A stretch of 64,000 nucleotides of DNA from JBAZWV01 sp041660225 (lineage in GTDB: Bacteria > Patescibacteriota > Patescibacteriia > 2-12-FULL-60-25). This document shows positions 61,261 to 64,000 of the stretch, one piece after another. The notes beneath the pieces were generated by a model that was given only the letters and a program-made list of their open reading frames with translations, had not been told where the DNA came from and did not search any database. A program made the translations under genes and the position numbers. The stretch spans positions 310,001 through 374,000 of the forward strand of contig JBAZWV010000002.1 of assembly GCA_041660225.1 (NCBI GenBank). The letters are read 5' to 3'. The number at the start of each line of letters is the position of its first letter. Within the stretch, counting starts at the first letter, position 1.

Positions 61261-63993
61261 TTATGGTGCAGAGGCGTTGTCGGAGAAGTGCATCACGCTG
61301 CCGACTTCCGACGGGGTCACGAACCAGGAGAACACCGCATCGAAATTCAACGGTTCCTTGAGAAGGATCGTGAACCCTGTGTCCGACCAGTCATCCGTAT
61401 AATAATTTCCCACATCACCCCGCGGCGTTACAGAAACTACGGGATACGCATTGATAGTCGGGAACGTTACGTTCACTTCCGTGGCACCGGCATACATCTT
61501 CGCGAAACCCGAACGCATCATCATATCTCCGCTCCATTGAGGAGCCACATAGACCATGATGGTGCCGGTTCCCGATGAGAGCGTACCCATCGACGTCCCC
61601 AGGACCAAGCCGGGACCACGGGCTTTGACCGCCATACCATTGTCTCCGGCCATGAGAAGGTCCCCTGCGGAGATGGATCCGTTCGACGCCGAGACGACGG
61701 TCGGAACCTGGCCCTTCAAAGCGACGGCGACAAATGCCGGATCCGTTTCGCGACCCTCTTCCGCATTCCCCAGGAATCCGGGTTTGGTGGAAACGACCCC
61801 AAGGATCGTATTGCGATGGGTCGCATTCGCTCGGACCACACGAGACGTTGCACGCGATGAATCAAATGCGACGACATCTCCGGCGGCGAACGTCGAGGTC
61901 GTGTTCTTGAGGAAGTATTCGGCATAATCCCCGCCCAAACTCAGGAACACCCCGTCGGCATACACGTTCCCGTTGCATCGCACGCTGAACTTGCGGCTGT
62001 CCGTCGTGTTCCCCGCGAGGAAAATATCTGCCGTTCCGTTCGCGTCGCTGCATCCGCCACGTACGTCGAGGACAGGAACCGCGTTGTCGGCGGTATTGGA
62101 AATAAATGTCATCGTGACGTTGGTTGTCGAGGCCAGCACGTTCAGATTCCTCGCCGTCAGTGCATCCGTCGTGAACAGCCCCGTCGATGTCCCTCCGCCG
62201 AACTGGATGCTGTTCGTGGTGGTGTTGCCGTTCGTCGTCACGGTTTGAAAATCCAGGCTCATTCCGGACGGACAGTTTGTACCGTTCGCGAGACAGACCG
62301 GTTGACCTTGAACGGTGACTGTTCCGAGGAAGGTTGAAATTCCGGTGATGCCAAGCGAACCTTGGGAGAAAATGCCTCCGTTTCCAACGGTGAGGCTTCC
62401 GCCGATCGTAAAATGATTCGCGACAGCTCCGTCATTCAATACCTGAAGATTCCCGAGTTCCGCGCTATGTGCGATCAGACCGTTCACTTCTGCGCCCTGG
62501 ATGTCCACGGTCACGAGTGTACTGTTCTCAAAATTCGTAAGATACGCGTAGCGGCCGGAGACGACGACCACGTTGACCCCTGGTCCCGGGAACGTCGTGG
62601 TCGCGACCTGAACGGGAGACGCGGGGTTGGAAATATCGAGGACATTTAACGTAGAACCTCCGTATCCCGCCACGTACGCGTAGCGGCCGGAGACGGAAAT
62701 CGAGACAGGACCGGTTCCTGCTGGGAACGTCGTGGTCGCGACCTGAACGGGAGACGTAGGGTTGGAAATATCTACCGTGGCCAAAATGTCGTTGTAGCTC
62801 GTGACATATGCATAGCGGCCGGAAACGACGATATACCCCGGATTGAGCGCAAACGTCGTGGTCGCGACCTGGAGCGGGACGGCCGGATTTGAAAGGTCGA
62901 GGACCGCCATGGAACGACCACCAGCGGAGTTGTGGTTGACCACGTAGGCGTATCGGCCGGAGACGGAGATCGATTGCGCGCCAGATCCGCCATTGAAACT
63001 CGTTGTCGCCGTCTGGACGGGAGCCATGGGATTCGAAACGTCTACCGTCAGGAAACGTCCGCTGTCGAACGCCGTCACATATGCATATTTCCCGGAGACG
63101 AAGACCGAGCAAGAGCATGCGTCGCCCGCAAACGTCGTGGTCGCGACCTGGAGCGGAACGGCCGGATTCGAAACGTCGAGGACCGCCATAGAGTCCGCAT
63201 CGAAGTGTGTCACATACGCATACTTCCCGGAGACGAAAACCGAGCTCGGACCCGTTCCCGCCGGGAATGTGGTGGTCGAAACTTGATCGGGAGCAATCGG
63301 ATTCGAAACGTCCACGATGGCGAGCGTGTTGTTTCCGTAATTCGTCACATACGCATACTTCCCGGAGACGAAGAGACCGTTTGGCATTGCATCGCTATTG
63401 AAAGTTGTCGTAGCGATCTGTCTCAACGTATCTCCCGTGTGTAAAATATTCTGAATATTCCCGCTCACATCCAACGCTTCCGTCGGTGTGGGAATATTCA
63501 CGCCGAGTTTTCCGCCGGTCAGTGCCGTATCAAAGACAAAATTTGCGGTTGCAGAGGTGTTTCCACCAAAGAGGACATCGCGTGTCATTGTGACGGGGAA
63601 GATGGTGTTATTCGTGGCATCTTCGGTGAAGACGGGCCCGGAGCCTGTGGGGCAGTTCGTGCCGTTTGAAAGACAGACGGAAACACCTCCGATGGTCAGT
63701 GATGAACCCGAGGCTGACGTGAATGCGAGATTCGTGGTCGTAATGATGGATCCCGTCGCCGCGACGAAATTGATCCCCGTGAGGAACGACTGCGCTCCCG
63801 AAACGACGAATGCATCCGTCGTGAACAGTCCCGTCGATGTCCCTCCGCCGAACTGGATGCTGTTCGTGGTGGTGTTGCCGTTCGTCGTGACTGCGTGGAG
63901 ATCAGAAGCGGCAAAGACGCTGTTTCCGAAGACAACAAATCCGATGCCGATGAGCATCACGACCATTGCTTTCCGGAAGGAGAAAAATGTCAT
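61261..63993 (-). CDS. Secreted seven-bladed LVIVD/YVTN beta-propeller surface protein
   Basis: 910 residues. A signal peptide ends near residue 29 (NSVFAAS). Residues about 200-490 hold seven repeats of VSG(K/R)YAYVTNY-like strands with LDVSNP or VDVSNP linkers, the LVIVD pattern, which fits one complete seven-bladed propeller. Flanking regions repeat TTNGNTTTNSIQFGGGTSTG twice. The C-terminal part (GGDYAEYFLKNTTSTFAAGD, then SISAGDLLMAGDNGMAVKA) resembles phage-tail or surface-fibre ends. An adhesive or surface-layer role is inferred. The start lies 7 bases inside the window edge, so the upstream region is not visible. Confidence 0.88.
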   Translation of the reverse strand: MTFFSFRKAMVVMLIGIGFVVFGNSVFAASDLHAVTTNGNTTTNSIQFGGGTSTGLFTTDAFVVSGAQSFLTGINFVAATGSIITTTNLAFTSASGSSLTIGGVSVCLSNGTNCPTGSGPVFTEDATNNTIFPVTMTRDVLFGGNTSATANFVFDTALTGGKLGVNIPTPTEALDVSGNIQNILHTGDTLRQIATTTFNSDAMPNGLFVSGKYAYVTNYGNNTLAIVDVSNPIAPDQVSTTTFPAGTGPSSVFVSGKYAYVTHFDADSMAVLDVSNPAVPLQVATTTFAGDACSCSVFVSGKYAYVTAFDSGRFLTVDVSNPMAPVQTATTSFNGGSGAQSISVSGRYAYVVNHNSAGGRSMAVLDLSNPAVPLQVATTTFALNPGYIVVSGRYAYVTSYNDILATVDISNPTSPVQVATTTFPAGTGPVSISVSGRYAYVAGYGGSTLNVLDISNPASPVQVATTTFPGPGVNVVVVSGRYAYLTNFENSTLVTVDIQGAEVNGLIAHSAELGNLQVLNDGAVANHFTIGGSLTVGNGGIFSQGSLGITGISTFLGTVTVQGQPVCLANGTNCPSGMSLDFQTVTTNGNTTTNSIQFGGGTSTGLFTTDALTARNLNVLASTTNVTMTFISNTADNAVPVLDVRGGCSDANGTADIFLAGNTTDSRKFSVRCNGNVYADGVFLSLGGDYAEYFLKNTTSTFAAGDVVAFDSSRATSRVVRANATHRNTILGVVSTKPGFLGNAEEGRETDPAFVAVALKGQVPTVVSASNGSISAGDLLMAGDNGMAVKARGPGLVLGTSMGTLSSGTGTIMVYVAPQWSGDMMMRSGFAKMYAGATEVNVTFPTINAYPVVSVTPRGDVGNYYTDDWSDTGFTILLKEPLNFDAVFSWFVTPSEVGSVMHFSDNASAP
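62161..62238 (-). repeat. 78-bp direct repeat, copy 1, in the propeller gene
   Basis: Near-identical (one mismatch) to 63811-63888; both encode the SIQFGGGTSTGLFTTDA region on the minus strand. Confidence 0.9.
63811..63888 (-). repeat. 78-bp direct repeat, copy 2, in the propeller gene
   Basis: Second copy of the repeat at 62161-62238, 1650 bp apart. Recombination between them would delete the propeller in frame (1650 is divisible by 3). Confidence 0.9.
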
Positions 63994-64000
63994 GAAGAGG

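Overview
The window is a 64 kb piece of a bacterial chromosome with moderate-to-high GC content and dense, short operons. Several traits point to a Candidate Phyla Radiation (Patescibacteria) genome, by inference near the Uhrbacteria/Magasanikbacteria-type lineages: an unusually short SMC, a VanW-domain membrane protein, large cysteine-rich or LTD/beta-propeller surface proteins, a short ComEC without a fused hydrolase domain, and many small orphan genes. TGA is used as an ordinary stop codon, so this is not the recoded Gracilibacteria/SR1 code. I see no insertion sequence, CRISPR array, integrase or rRNA. One tRNA (Gly, GCC) is present.

Layout. 1-7.6 kb (minus): a giant cysteine-rich secreted protein running off the left edge, a TSP3 calcium-repeat membrane protein, Hsp20, and a VanW operon with a structured leader. 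7.9-12.4 kb: smc (minus), then rbfA, an NrnA-like DHH hydrolase and clpP (plus). 12.4-18.3 kb: a metallo-beta-lactamase-fold protein, a membrane protein and gyrA (minus), two small plus-strand orphans, then galT and ruvC (minus). 18.4-26.1 kb: rpoB-rpoC (minus). 26.2-31.8 kb (plus): an island of nine orphan genes from one strong promoter. Nearly every intergenic gap there is filled by large structured RNA elements. 31.8-32.0 kb: a stand-alone 6S-like RNA gene. 32.0-43.2 kb (minus): a RodZ-like protein, ftsK, recA, an M23 lipoprotein with a very long structured leader, comEC, a 2-oxoglutarate/Fe(II) oxygenase and leuS. 43.3-49.5 kb (plus): an SPFH protein, an AbrB-type regulator and a MacA/MacB-like exporter with two permeases. 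49.5-53.9 kb (minus): an orphan, a CooC/MinD-like ATPase with a Fur-family regulator, and the SOS genes dinB (with a DUF6504-like partner) and lexA. 54-61.2 kb (plus): an LTD surface protein, a lipoprotein, tRNA-Gly, purB, a histidine phosphatase and a PolX-like polymerase. 61.3-64 kb (minus): a secreted seven-bladed LVIVD propeller protein.

Regulation is readable in the DNA. Many first genes have a TTGAC(A)-N17-TANNNT promoter whose -10 box ends only 6-12 nt before the start codon, implying leaderless or near-leaderless mRNAs. The orphan island and the M23 lipoprotein instead have long structured leaders and a strong AAGGAG ribosome binding site. lexA and recA share a GTTC-N7-GTTC LexA box. 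The Fur-family gene, the AbrB gene, ruvC, the TSP3 gene and the orphan island each have an inverted repeat inside their promoter.

The best candidate for an undescribed system is 26.25-31.8 kb. It holds nine unrecognised small proteins, three copies of a ~155-nt RNA element closed by covarying terminal helices (plus a fourth, related one), two copies of a second ~65-nt RNA element placed exactly at stop codons, and GC-rich hairpins in most remaining gaps. A 374-nt leader closed by a long-range helix precedes the M23 lipoprotein and shares the same ribosome-binding cassette.
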